Origin: Zea mays
Taxonomy: Eukaryota > Streptophyta > Magnoliopsida > Poales > Poaceae
Direction: 5' to 3'
Assembly (NCBI RefSeq): GCF_902167145.1
Contig: NC_050097.1
Location: forward strand, 229,233,034 to 229,297,033
Length of the DNA stretch: 64,000 bases
Shown: piece after piece, positions 12,413 to 23,614 of the stretch
How the letters are laid out: every line of letters starts with the position of its first letter
Position numbering within the stretch: the stretch's first letter is position 1
Program-made: the position numbers and the translations under genes
Notes under the pieces: model-generated
Database searches by the model: none
The model's input: only the letters and a program-made list of their open reading frames with translations
Told to the model about the DNA's origin: nothing

Positions 12413-12881
12413 ATGTTCACTGCACAATCAATTCAGCTGGGTATCAATGATATTGTCCAATGCCCCAAAGTACATTGTCGAAGCTAGGTATGGAAAGTAT
12501 TGTTTTGATACATCCAGTGGTGCTTGTGCATAACCAAAGAACAACCTTAAGTTATTTCATAGATAAAAGTTGCTTACTTATTTAAATTACACTTTCTACA
12601 TCTGGTTTTAGTGATTTGAGCATTCACCATCAGTTAGCAAGGTGATTCAAAAGTGGCCTGTTTTATATTGAAACTATATATGTTCTTGGTTAAAACAGAT
12701 CCTGACTGCTATGTCTGACAAACCTGCTACTTACAAATGCAGTAAAGGGTCTCGTTTTGGACATGACACACTTGTTGATGCCATGCTTAAGGATGGACTT
12801 TGGGATGTATACAATGACTGCGCCATGGGAATGTGTGTCGAGCTTCGTGCTAACAATGATGCCCTCACAAGAGAAGAATAG
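12413..12881 (+). pseudogene. Captured acetoacetyl-CoA thiolase exons
   Basis: Two exon pieces of cytosolic acetyl-CoA C-acetyltransferase, the first step of the mevalonate pathway. Exon-like block 12413-12487 reads TAQSIQLGINDIV and then, after an apparent out-of-frame deletion removing the usual VAGGMESMS segment, NAPKYIVEA. Block 12743-12881 reads KGSRFGHDTLVDAMLKDGLW and onward to ALTREE. The intron between them has GT and AG borders. A TAG stands where glutamine is expected after TREE. The deletion, the stop and the missing remainder make it non-functional. Confidence 0.8.
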
Positions 12882-14026
12882 GTCTCTCACTACCTTCTGT
12901 TATAATTTTATTCCTATGTTTGTCAACACATAGGTGGTAGTTTTTAGTAGTTGGTTAATATTGGTAATTATTCTTTTGATTACTCTTGATTTTTTTATCA
13001 CCATCATGTGCCTTACAGTTTGAATTTCTTGTTGCCATTTGTTGTGGGTGTCTTGAATTTTAATTCATCACCACCATATCCGTACAATCTGGATATTTTC
13101 TATTATTAATTTTTTAAATCGTTGTTAACACCTTTAATTGTTTGGACTGGCATATTTATTCGCAGTCTCTCCTGGTTCAGACCCTTCTAGGAGCAATGAA
13201 CATCATGATTGTTGCATGATTGCTAGGGTGGGCTTAATTGATACTCTAGATCTTCAATGAAACCATCTATTTGCTTGCTCCCAAATATGGAAGTAGATGT
13301 GCCATGCAAAATGAGTACTATATGTGTCCCTACCCTTCTTCGTGCTATGCTTTTTCTATACATGTTTTCACTTTTCTTCTTATGACCATATCTGATGCTA
13401 CATATTTTTGTTTATATCGCAGTGCAATATATTTGCATTTCTGTTGTACGCTGGGGGCGGTGGACGCTGGGGGGCGGCAACCGGGGGCGGAGGTCGGGGA
13501 CCAGTGAAATTGGTAGGGCTTTTAAGCTTTGAATGCATCGAGAATTTGTAACTGGTCTGGTACTGGCATGGAGTAGGCTGCGATGGTTTGGTTCGGTTGT
13601 CTGATAGAAACTGTGGCATAGCGACCGGGTGAGATAATGTAGAGCCTAGAGGGGAGGGCAGATGCTTCTTTTTTAGTCTGAGATGGTGGTGCTACGAATT
13701 TGTTTAGAAAAAGTTCCAGGCAACGCCATATTTGTATCTCTTTTTGTAAAGCAAATGTTTTGGATGCGAAACACAATGTTTGGAATCCTAAATATGCAAT
13801 TGTCTCTTGTTTCTCCGCCTCGTTGTTAATCCATCAATTGTTCTCAGCCTAGAATATCTTCATCGGTATTTACCAACCTGGATTAATTTACTCACGATAC
13901 ATATGCCATATGAGAAATGACTTCATAGCTGTGGGTTGTCTTATGGCTCCTTGAATTTGCAGTAGTCTGCCTGTACCTATTGGCTGAAGTAGAGCTGACC
14001 CCCACTTTATCAAGAGTTGCTCAACA

Positions 14027-14427
<401 letters not shown>

Positions 14428-14896
14428 TAATTCTCGCTCTTCATCTTATCACTAGAATCACAAATAGATTACGAAACCTTTTCTCTTAACAATATAACAC
14501 ATATTTGTACATAAATTACTGTGATATTATATGTTCCCGTTGCAACGCACGGGCACTCACCTAGTATATCTCTATTGTTGTAAGTTTTTACTCCAGCAAT
14601 ACAAACCAGTGTATCATGCAAAGAAAAATAGAAGGAAGGGTAGCACACGACATGGGGTTTATATTGTTTCAGGTATCGAGTTTAATTTATAGGGGTTGTT
14701 GATTGTAACTTGTTATGTACTAACATACTGATCTGATCGAGAAACCCCTACCCCGCCACACAGGTGCCATATAGCCTGGTTCTGATGTGCCTTGCCTTCA
14801 TTGTATTCGAGCCATCAAGAATGTATTGAATGGCATGCGATCGATGAGATACCCTGAGTACGTCCATGTCATCGGCAATAGCCCCCGAAGAGCTTG

Positions 14897-17800
14897 CACT
14901 ACAGTAAACGAAGGAATTTCCGACGGCTGAAGCCGTCGGACATAAGCTTCAGACCGTCGGAGGTAGGTTATGTCCGACGGCATTAACCTATCTCCGACGG
15001 TTTTAAGCCGTCGAGGATAAGGCGTCGGAAATAGCGTTATGTCCGACGGCCGCCGTCGGACATAAGTTATGTCCGACGGCCCCATCGGACCGTCGGAGGT
15101 AAGTTGTGGTAACCGTTTTACCCGCCGCCTGGGGCCCACTGCTGTTATGTCCGACGGTTTAAAGCCGTCGGACATAACATATACCTTATGTCCGACGGTT
15201 TAAAGCCGTCGGACATAACATAAACCTTATGTCCGACGGCTTACGATAAGCCGTCGGACATAACATATTTCAGAAATTGCACAAAATTCTGAAATTTAAA
15301 AAATCTGACATTTGCAAATACAAAACAGATTTCATACACATTCACAATCACAAATATACTCACATAAGTATACACATTCACAAATATAATCACATAAGTA
15401 TTCACATTCACAAATTTAACATAGCGACATAGTTCCAAATGGTTGCAACAAGTGTTTACATCAACATAGTTGTCCAAAATCCAAAATGAACATTATTCGA
15501 CGGATAGGCTTTCACATGAAAGGTTGCAACAAGTGTTTTACATCATTATCACTCATATCCATCGCCACCTCCTCCGGCTGGACTATGCGTGTTGAAAAGA
15601 TTGTTCACCCACGAATGTGTTGTGTCGTCTTGACCAGACCCATCTCCAGGTGCGGCAACTGAAGCGGGTGGTCTCTGAAATCCCTATAACACAAGCACAT
15701 GAAATAGTAACCACTCAGTTGTTCATTTAAACACATAAGACATCTATGAACATGTCACACACGCATATGTGTACATACCATAGGGAATTGTGACGGAGGC
15801 GGAGGCGGAGGTGGAGGCGCCAACATTGGCATTGGCAGTGCAAAGTCCGGAGGCGGCATCCCATATGTCGGCATCGGGACGCCCGCTTGTTGGGCTAGTT
15901 GCTACAAATTATATACAAGTCATTGTTGAGCAAATAAGATACACATCAAGTGTTTTGCAAAATAAGCTACAAAATGTTACTTCAACTTACCGAGAGAAGA
16001 GCTTGATTTTGGGCCTGGAGGCTTGCATAATACTCGTCCCTCTTCTTATGGTACTCGGCTTGTTGTCTCTGGTATTCAGATTGTTGCCTCTGGTACTCCA
16101 ATTGTTCCCTCAAGACTGATTGATGGTACTCTGCCTGTTGACGCAACACTACAAGCTCTATCTCATGGGCTGCTGATCGTGAACGGGACGACTGTGAAGA
16201 CGACGATGTGGATTGTCGTCCACGGCGTCTCAGCTCTCTGGAATCAATCGTAGAATCAAAAATACCCAACCTACAAGAGTGAACCATGCACTTAGTATAG
16301 TAACTCATGGCTCAGTTGAATCTCAAGCATATGATGACAATTTTGAAAACCAAATCAAATAATCTCACTGTCCATGGGCTTGTCCTCCTGCGCTAGCATA
16401 TGCTGCCTGAGGGTCGATTGGCTGGCTCCTCCAATCGTACTCCTCCCCATGGCGTTGAACCATCTCCTGCCCATACGAAGCCTGGAGGCAAACAATATCA
16501 AATATAAGTGCATAACCCCTATGCCCTTGCAAACAATATCAAACACATAATAGAGTATCAAAAACTTACTAGACGGTCGGTGGCCGTCTGAGTGCATAAC
16601 ACATCAGGATTCTGAGGATCAGAACCCCTATGCTCTTGCATATACACCTCCACATCCGTGGGCGTACGGCCGGATTTGACTTCCTATACATAAAAGTTAT
16701 AATGACACATTTCTATGTGATTAAAAGTTACGACAAACTGTGACTTACCATTCGCTTAGCCAAGCGCACATGACCATCACCGCCGTAGTTGTGGAACGAC
16801 TCAGTCCCACGGTTTCCCCTGTTCCTTTCGGAAATGGCACGAAACTCAGGGGAAGCCCACCATCTGCACAATACCCGATAACCGTCTGATCGGGTGGCCA
16901 TCCACGGCACCGACACCTACATGAAATTTTTTAAATAAAGCAAGCAAATACATGGCTTCGTGCGATATGAGAGGCAACAACCTGTTTACCTCTAGGTATT
17001 GCTCCTCCGTCAAGTAAATTGATGACCACTCGGCCTTGGTATTTGGCATCGGTCGATCATCAGCATTTGCTCTGTACCATGCCTTTATAGCCTGAATTCG
17101 TGCATAGTACATTGCATCTACAACGACATCGTTCGCGTTATACTCAAACACGTAACGAGCGTTCATATCATATGATCCATCGTCCGACAACTTGTACCGT
17201 TTCTGCACTTCATCAGCAAAGCTGGAATCAAAAGCATCTGGTGCCTTCCATGCATCTGTATCAGCTGGGTGCACCATGACATTTGGATTCTCACGTACCC
17301 CTTCTTTGTGCCACCTCATGTGTCTGGTTGTATTCTTGGAGATGAACAAACGTTTCAACCGAGGTATGAGAGGCATGTAACGAAGCTGCTTACGTGCAAT
17401 CTTCGTAGTCACGGTCAAACCATCGTCGTTTTCAACCTCAACGAATCTACGCTCACCACATACAGTACACTTCTTCTCACCCGCGGTCTCCTTCCAGAAA
17501 AGCATACAATTATTTTCACAGACATCGATTTTTCCGTAGTCCATACCGAGGCCAGATAACAACTTTTTAGACTGATACATGTCCTTTGGCATCTTGTGAT
17601 TCTCCGGAAGTACATCACTGATCAAGTTCAAAAGCTCCTTGTAACAGTTGTTTGAGAATGCAAACTTAGACTTAATAGCCATAAGTCGAGTCACAAATAC
17701 AAGGACGGTCACTTTTGTGTGCTCATGCAACGGCTCTTCGGCAGCTTTAAGGAGCTCGAAGAACTTCTGAACCTCAGGTGTAGCTGGATCCTCAAACTCG

Positions 17801-19403
17801 GTGGGTTGACCGGGGTTCTCCGAATCGACGGTTAGAAGCTCATGGCATACATCGTCAAGCATCTCTTCCATCCTATCGTAGTCCTCCTCTTCATGTGACT
17901 GAACTTCCGATACAATACGAGGAGGTGGGTCCTCACCGTGGTGCACCCACACCTCATAGCCTGGCATATAACCGTTCTTGCAAATATGTATCGACATAGT
18001 CCTCCTGTCAAGGAAATTAATGTTCCAACACTTGCTACAAGGGCACCTAACATCGGTTCCAGTCTCTGACCGAGCAAAAGCATGGTCGAGAAAAGCATCA
18101 GTCTTGGCAACCCACTCACTTGATAGAGCACCTCTTTTCTTCCAACCTTCATACATCCATCGACGATTCTCCTCCATACTAGATACGAGACGTTAACTTA
18201 ATTAGAAAAGTAATGCACGAACCATCCATTTTTACGAAGAAATCACGCCCCTACATCTGTAGGAAAGGATAGGTCCTAAACCCACCCAGGAGTGACCGAC
18301 GAGCCCGTGTTTATGACAAGACATGTGGTCGTGCGAAATTTCGGCAGCATAACCCCACTGTTCTCCAATCGCACGCCTAAAAATGGTGCAATTGGAGAAC
18401 AGAGGGGTTATGCTACCGATACTAAGCAGGAGCACATGCTTTTGTCATAAACACGGACTCTGTCGGTCACCCCGAGGCTGTCCAATAAAGGGACAATTCC
18501 GGCCCAACATACCTCACATGCGTCGCTTGTAAGGTGTGTTAGGCCGAAACGGGTGACGCCTAGGTTTCGTTTGTTCACACTACGATACACTATGATTAAC
18601 TAGAATCATCGTGCATTATTAAATAATTAAACTAATAAACCACAATACAATATTACATACGAAATAACATTGTTATGGATGATAAATCGTATAAAATGAC
18701 CTTATTTCCGAGGGCATAATAATTACTCTCGGAAATTAAAAATTTAAATTATCTAAAGCACCACTAAATAAACTAAAACAAGCTAATTTAATTACGTAAT
18801 CAAATTTTGGCCGTCGGACATAACAAACTAAACAATCAAATACATTCATACATACAATTCTAATCAAATACATTAATACATACAATTCTAATAAACAATG
18901 TTAAGTATACTCACTTAGCGGGCGTGGGGAGCCGGACGGCGATGGGCGCACGGGGCCGGCGGGCGGAGCACGGGGCGGCGGCGGCCGGCGAACGGGGTGC
19001 ACCGGTGTGTGCGACGGGGCGACCGGCGGCGGCCGTCGACGGCGGGCGAGGCGGCGACGGGGCTGTGGGCGGCGGCGGGGCAATGGCGGCAGGGCAATGG
19101 GCGACGGGGCGGCTGATTTCAGACGGCGGCGGCGGCGACGCGCGGGCAGAGAGAAGGTAGCGCGCGTGAAAATGAAACGGCGCGCGGGGTCGGATCCGCG
19201 TTAAAACGCCTTATGTCCGACGGTTATGGACTCGGCCGTCGGACGTAAGCTTATGTCCGACGGCTGGCAGCGTAGCCGTCGGACATAACTCACTATTTCC
19301 GAGAGCCAGTGGTGGCCGTCGGACATAAGCTTATGTCCGACGGCCTCGTAGGCAGCCGTCGGATATAAGCTGACCGTCGGATGTTTGTTATTTTACTGTA
19401 GTG
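14897..19403 (-). mobile_element. Complete CACTA transposon, 4.5 kb
   Basis: Perfect 12-bp terminal inverted repeats (CACTACAGTAAA at 14897; TTTACTGTAGTG ending at 19403) are flanked by a perfect 3-bp duplication TTG (14894-14896 and 19404-19406). Dense inverted subterminal repeats of TTATGTCCGACGGC occupy about 14920-15265 and 19205-19380. The single gene lies on the minus strand and lacks the TNP2 catalytic core, so the element is probably non-autonomous. A GC-rich promoter-proximal region lies at 18915-19200. Confidence 0.95.
15549..18177 (-). CDS. CACTA fusion gene: TNP2 N terminus joined to accessory transposase
   Basis: Exons by splice sites, in transcript order: 18177-16990, 16916-16749, 16683-16570, 16481-16369, 16270-15991, 15901-15779 and 15683-15549. 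The first 290 or so residues are the transposase-associated N terminus of TNP2: RRWMYEGWKKRGALSSEW, CPCSKCWN cysteines, later CTVCGERRF and PLIPRLKRLF. At about residue 320, after SSFADE, the reading frame passes directly into VQKRYKLSD, which I take as the second CACTA gene (Ptta/En/Spm plant transposase type). That part has a WRSQPIDPQAAYAS block, a long glutamine-rich coiled-coil (YQRQQ repeats) and a proline-rich tail. The catalytic TNP2 domain expected between them is missing. The frame is open throughout, so the fusion protein might be made. Confidence 0.75.
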
Positions 19404-19761
19404 TTGGTGATAAGCCAATGAAACAACTCAATCCTTTGGGTGCCGCCTATCCTGGTGATCTTCAGGTGGCTTCCCTCGAGTACTCACAGCAAAGAGCTTT
19501 TAGTGGTTTTCTTCGGGTGCACCATGTATCGTGGCTTCTCGAGTTGTTTGTTCACAAGCGCCCCTTTCGTCTATGCACAAGCACAGTCTTTGGTTCGCCG
19601 GGTATTACACATCATTAAATCCTATTTCTGATGAGGATGAATGTGTTAGTGAATTCAAGATGCATCATCTTTCCTATAAGGTTATTAAAATGACAAAACG
19701 CTGAAACACTCATGGATGGATTTTTGACTTTTAAATATTTTAAACGAAGTTTAAACGTAGC

Positions 19762-20390
19762 GTTGAGCATCGTTTGTGACACTGTACACGGTCGGACGAT
19801 CTGGCCCTAAAGCCCGGACGGTCTGCCCTTAGGAGCGGCCAGTCCGCGATTAGATCAGATCAGATGGATTAACTTCTATCTCCACACGTGTTTATCCCTC
19901 TAAATCATGGGAGTTGTTGGAGGATGCCTAGAAACGAGTCTAAACCTCTCCTTATATATTTGAAGGGGTACAGCCGATTGAAGAACCAACAATCGAATCA
20001 AATCAATATATCTTTCGTTCCTTTACTTTTTGTCCTAGGAGTAAACAACAACATAGTCTTCTTCACCTCTCTTCGACTCTACATCGTCTGTAGGCGTCTC
20101 GGCTGGTATGTCGATCCTAAGACAAATCCTAGGATCTCTTCTCCCTGACGGGGTCCCTCCTAGGAGCCAGATCCAGGTGCTGTTGCCGAACTTCGCCGCC
20201 TCTACGCACACGCTGACCATTCGACCACCAGGTGCGGACAGTCCGACTCGGCGCAGAGAAGAACCCGCTCCTGCCACAGGTCGCGGACCGTCCGATCTTA
20301 GTCCGTGGACCGTCCGCGCCTCCGCGGAGAGCACTAACGCCAGTACACCTCGCAGTGATTGGTGCCCAGATCGACGCTAAACACGTAGTT
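19762..20390 (+). mobile_element. Gypsy-type LTR remnant
   Basis: It aligns by eye along its length with 32004-32630: the same order of CGGACCGTCCG-like motifs, the CTTATATATT promoter-like region, CCAACAATCGA, CCTAGGATCTC and the terminal CAGTGATTGGTGCCCAGATC. It is interpreted as one LTR plus the start of the leader of a decayed Ty3/gypsy family. Borders are approximate. The stretch 20391-20586 after it is unrecognised. Confidence 0.6.
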
Positions 20391-20586
20391 TTAAACAACA
20401 TAGGAAAATTTCAATATACCGTACTTTTAGATATACCAGCAAACGAGCAAGGCGTGTTGTCCACTATCAAAACTCAATATATGCAGAACAACATAGATGC
20501 TGACGTTGTTGGCCATCCTCTAGAGCACTAGTGACCAGACGCGGTGCATGTTGCACTGTTAGAGAGGCGGCGCAGCGGCGGCCCAG

Positions 20587-20860
20587 AGGACAGGGGGTGG
20601 GCCAACTAGGCAGGCGGGCGGGAGGATGGTCTGGGCTTGGAGCGACAGCGTCCTAGGTTCTGGCCTGGTGGCGCGGCGGATGTGAGGATGAGCCACGAGA
20701 GGATGGAGTCCTGGAGGACAGGGGGTGGGTCGACTAGGCAGGCGACCGGGAGGACGGTCTAGACCTGGAGCGGCGGCGGCCTAGGTTCTGGCCTGGTGGC
20801 ACGACGGATGTGAGGATGAGCCACAAGAGGGGAGTCCTGGAGGACAAGAGGAAGAGGCAC
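20587..20860. repeat. Tandem duplication, about 128-bp unit
   Basis: Units begin AGGACAGGGGGTGGG at 20587 and 20715, with a third partial start at 20841. Each unit contains CTAGGTTCTGGCCTGGTGGC and GGATGTGAGGATGAGCCAC. The copies differ by a few substitutions and small gaps. Confidence 0.75.
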
Positions 20861-22080
20861 AACGAATGGGAGTGTGCGACGACTGACAGCCTAGAGTGGG
20901 TTCATTTGAGAAAGCATAGGTTTAATGATTTGAGGAAGTCTAAATTCATGTCACGTGTTGTTGGTCCTTATAAAGTTCTTGCAAAGATCAATGATAATGC
21001 ATATACACTGAGTTAACTCCAGATTTTGGGGTTAGTCACACCTTTAACATTTCAGATTTAAAGCCATATATGGGTGAGGAAGAGGAGCTCGAGTCGAGGA
21101 CGACTTGAATTCAAGAGGGGGAGGATGATGAGAACATCACTTCTATACATACAATGCATGGACCGATAACACACTCACGTGCACGATAGCTAAATCTCGA
21201 GGTTCGTTCTAACCTAGTCAATTGTGTTTTAGAGCTTACACTTGGGACCATGCATGTTTTGTTGATTGGAAACCTTGAAGAGGACCAGCAAGGACTTGGG
21301 AAAGGCCAAGGTGTCAAGGAGGAGAAGCAAAGGCTACAACAGGAAGGAGATCCAGTCCAAGACTTGAGAAAGGCCCAGGTGTCAAGTAGGAGAAGCAAGG
21401 ACGACTACAACAGAAAGGAGATCTAGTCCAACTGAATTGTGATTCCATCTCGGGCGCCAGGACCAGTCTGCACTAAAATAGATGCCCAGGACGCATTTGA
21501 ACTCTGATTAGGTCAGGCTTATTATGGCTGGAAAGCTAAGGAGATAAGCTAACCAACCAAACTGGTTTTGACTTAAAATACATCCGGAGTCGACGGGAAT
21601 TGTTGCAACAAGTCAGCGTCTAGATTATGTTTTGGTGTTGCGACACTGTCTGTTGGGCTATTGCCCCGTGTATCGCGTTGGAGCTCATTAGGGGCGCGTC
21701 CAGGGCACTTGCATGCCCTAATACTCTTTTTTATTCAACATCAGTCGCTACATTAGGGTTTGAGTTTTGCTTAGATTCATTTTGTCATCGAATAGTGTCG
21801 CCGTTCATCAGTTTGTGAGACCCCACCTCGTGGTCAATACCGTTTTGATCGTGTTATTCTTGTTCTTGCTTGTGTTATTGATTGTGCTTACAAGGATAAG
21901 CCTTCGTGGCGAGTTCACTCGTGTGTCTGGGTGATAACCAATAGAGCAATGGTGTAGTGATTGTGAAGATCCGTTCACTCGGAGCCTTAGATCATCAACA
22001 TCGAGATCTCCACCCAATCAAGTTATCCTACCTCACAGAAGATCGAGCCTTGCCCTCTATCAAATGGCTACTCGTCTCAA
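20860..22080 (+). mobile_element. Gypsy retrotransposon 3' remnant (end of integrase plus LTR-like DNA)
   Basis: About 20890-21105 encodes WVHLRKHRFNDLRKSKF, then VGPYKVLAKINDNAYTLS and, after a frame break, GVSHTFNISDLKPYMGEEEE. This is the C-terminal end of a Ty3/gypsy polyprotein, just after the integrase core. The following 1 kb, with no gene, has the texture of the adjoining 3' LTR, but its borders could not be fixed. RT, protease and gag are absent here. Confidence 0.6.
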
Positions 22081-23107
22081 ATGCTAGTGGAAGTTTTGCG
22101 AAGGGTGAAATGCCACATTAGGTGGCCTAGGGGTGGTAATGGATCGCGATCGAAATGTTTCTTCACATTTTGTTAGGATTCTAAATTAATTTTAGTTAAA
22201 AAATAAACAGAAATAGAGCCAGGTTCTAATCTGACCCGATACTTAAATTTTCTAGTGTAAAATTTAGAGTCTATTGTCACCTCCTAGGTGGCCTTCAAGT
22301 ATTAATCACATTTTATGATTAGAAATCTCATCATGCAACCATGGCAGGCCACAATAGGACCACTGGGATGATGATGTTTATGTTAGCATCAAAGCATCTA
22401 TAGTGGCCCTCAGTGAGTAGGCACACTCTAGTGTGGGTGATTTCATTATCACCACACTAATAAATCATCTCCACATTGGCTAGCAATGTCAGCATATGGA
22501 CCATTGGTGCCATGCAATCCTCCCTTTTCTGGAGCGCTGACAAGACAAACGAGTAGGTCTACTTATGTGGTTTTGCTGCAAGCCTCGCCTACAGAGGGAT
22601 GTTGGTGGAACCTTTACAAGGTTACCCTTGCTTCAATTCACCTCAGATGATGTTAGGGAAGGCTTTGCAACATGACATTTTGCCTCGTCTCTCCTAGTCC
22701 ATGACACATCTCCTGCTAGAGTACCGATGTTCTTGTGCTTGTACCGATGTTCGCTTGACTTTAATCCATATCAACTTCTACTGCTTCTACAATGTTTTTG
22801 TCTCTATAGATTACAATTGTAGCAATCCAAACAATCAACTTTAATCCGAAGCAAGCACCCAAGTTTGAGGTATGGCCCTACTTGCTAGGTATTCATTATT
22901 GTGCATCTAGTAGTCTTTTATAGGTCTTTTTTTATTATATACTTATCAAGTGTAAGGGTATTATCAATAAATATTTACTTTTAATGAAATTTCTCCTTTA
23001 TGTCCCTTATGCAAAACTCGGTTTGACTGTTTTCTCTACATAATCAAGCATTTTTTTTCCTTTTCAAGTACTCAAAACCGATTAGTCTATCGATAAGTTT
23101 AGTCTTA
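22081..23107. other. Intergenic, no gene recognised
   Basis: AT-rich sequence without supported reading frames, splice structure or transposon termini. It ends at a Tourist-like MITE. Confidence 0.4.
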
Positions 23108-23304
23108 GGGGGTGTTTGAATGCACTAAAACTAATAGTTAGTTAGCTAAAAATTGCTAGTGGAATTAGCTAGCTAACAAATAGCTACCTAACTATTAATT
23201 AATTTACCAAAAACAGCTAATAGCTAAACTATTAGCTAGGTTGTTTGGATGTCTCAACTAATTTTAGCCACTAACTATTAGTTCTAGTACATTCAAACAC
23301 CCAC
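23108..23304. mobile_element. Tourist-like MITE (PIF/Harbinger)
   Basis: Inverted ends GGGGGTGTTTGAATGCACTA and, inverted on the right, GTGGGTGTTTGAATGTACTA enclose about 197 bp of AT-rich self-complementary DNA. They are flanked by TTA at 23105-23107 and 23305-23307, the TSD type of PIF/Harbinger elements. It lies about 310 bp beyond the stop codon of the CbbY gene. Confidence 0.8.
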
Positions 23305-23614
23305 TTATAATAGTTTGATTGCCTTACATATTTTTCGACTCGTAACCTCAATTGTTATTGCTTTGACTGAAGAGTTTGGACTTGGTGATCCCTTATTCGA
23401 GTGGTTTCCAATTTGTTGAATGACTAACACATTTGCAACTGCCAACTGGGTGGGCAGTAGTGAATGTCATTCTATAAGTTACTATTGGGTAGAACGTGGA
23501 CTTCCAAGTCCTAGTATCAGGTCATGGCTTGAAGAACCAACATTGGCATGCCATGGACTCTTTCTCCATATTCAGGAACCTCGTACTTGGTATATCACTT
23601 GCACTAGCCCCCTT

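Noticed and set aside
13436..13520. Glycine-rich coding-like stretch (GGGGGC-rich) as an exon.
   Set aside because: Low complexity and too short; no splice-site support.
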